Positions 63,711 to 64,000 of a DNA stretch of 64,000 nucleotides are shown piece by piece. The stretch is from Psychrobacter sp. UBA3480 (GTDB lineage Bacteria > Pseudomonadota > Gammaproteobacteria > Pseudomonadales > Moraxellaceae). Below the pieces are notes generated by a model. It was not told where the DNA came from and ran no database searches. It saw only the letters and a program-made list of their open reading frames with translations. The stretch covers positions 1 to 64,000 of the forward strand of contig NZ_DFQV01000022.1 of assembly GCF_002377945.1 (NCBI RefSeq), given 5' to 3'. Position numbers and translations under genes: made by a program. How positions within the stretch are numbered: the first letter of the stretch is position 1; every line of letters starts with the position of its first letter.

Positions 63711-64000
63711 ATGTCAGAAGGTATCGTTAATAACAATCCAAAAAAAGAGCTGTTATTCGCTTTAGGTGGCATTGCCATGTTCTTAGGTATTGTCTTACTT
63801 ATTGGTGTTTCTGCATTTTTGCGTCCAGCAGGCGAGCATATCACTGCTGAGACAACTGAAGCATCAGCCGCGGCAGATGAAGCAGAAGCCACTGCTACTG
63901 AAGAAGCGGCTCCAGCTGATGCAGAAGCTGCAGCAACAGAAGAAGCGTCAGATGCTACAGCGCCTGATACTGCAGCAGATGCAACCGTAACACCAGCGGC
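63711..64000 (+). CDS. Ala/Glu-rich membrane-anchored protein, partial
   Basis: Only the first 96 residues lie in the window; the stop is outside. GATAAGG precedes the ATG. MSEGIVNNNPKKELL is followed by one membrane segment (about 15-37, FALGGIAMFLGIVLLIGVSAFL), then LRPAGEHI and a long stretch of Ala, Glu, Asp and Thr (about 42-96) like a spacer. A later soluble domain, for instance a cytochrome c domain after such a linker, is possible but cannot be seen. The composition recalls the acidic lipoprotein at 33.0 kb. Confidence 0.7.
   Translation, partial: MSEGIVNNNPKKELLFALGGIAMFLGIVLLIGVSAFLRPAGEHITAETTEASAAADEAEATATEEAAPADAEAAATEEASDATAPDTAADATVTPA

Overview
The window reads as chromosomal core DNA of a Moraxellaceae gammaproteobacterium, most likely Psychrobacter. 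This rests on recognising the proteins and gene neighbourhoods by eye; no search was run. I see no phage, IS element, plasmid module, CRISPR array, rRNA or tRNA. About 54 protein genes cover nearly all of it. One is cut at the left edge (rimM) and one at the right edge (an Ala/Glu-rich membrane protein).

Layout. 1-2.0 kb: rimM-trmD-rplS translation cluster. 2.1-4.7 kb: a DUF4442 hotdog protein diverging from a DUF3360-type membrane protein, with two palindromic operator-like sites and a Fur-like box between them. 4.8-9.4 kb: uvrC, then lgt-thyA-folA on the minus strand. 9.7-15.8 kb: the urea ABC transporter urtABCDE, preceded by a good sigma-54 promoter and NtrC-like half-sites. 16.2-23.4 kb: MuiA-like protein, NRDE protein, rppH, OsmC, MAPEG, dusC and an FBH1-like SF1 helicase. 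23.6-27.2 kb: tatABC, fused hisIE and a small thioesterase. 27.6-32.8 kb: rpmI-rplT-pheS-pheT-ihfA, with a MITE-like 108-bp element between pheS and pheT.

33.0-37.7 kb: an acidic lipoprotein, the YpfJ zinc-peptidase family, a glycine-zipper lipoprotein, rho and trxA. 38.2-41.6 kb: RluA-type pseudouridine synthase, a Baeyer-Villiger-type flavoprotein and an hprA-like dehydrogenase. 41.9-45.3 kb: a membrane histidine kinase followed by a response regulator made of two receiver domains and no output domain. 45.9-51.4 kb: rapA, tesB, mutY. 51.6-53.1 kb: two adjacent unrecognised genes that share a domain. 53.1-60.5 kb: ylqF/rbgA, a DUF2339 membrane protein, dienelactone hydrolase, ycgN and a DUF4105 protein. 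60.8-64 kb: corC, lnt and the truncated last gene.

The strongest leads are the nitrogen-type control region of the urt operon, the operator cluster before the DUF3360 gene, the twin unknown proteins at 51.6-53.1 kb, the tandem-receiver two-component pair, and the MITE-like repeat inside the pheST operon. Many start codons were moved downstream from the longest possible reading frame, using ribosome-binding sites and overlaps with neighbours; each entry says why.
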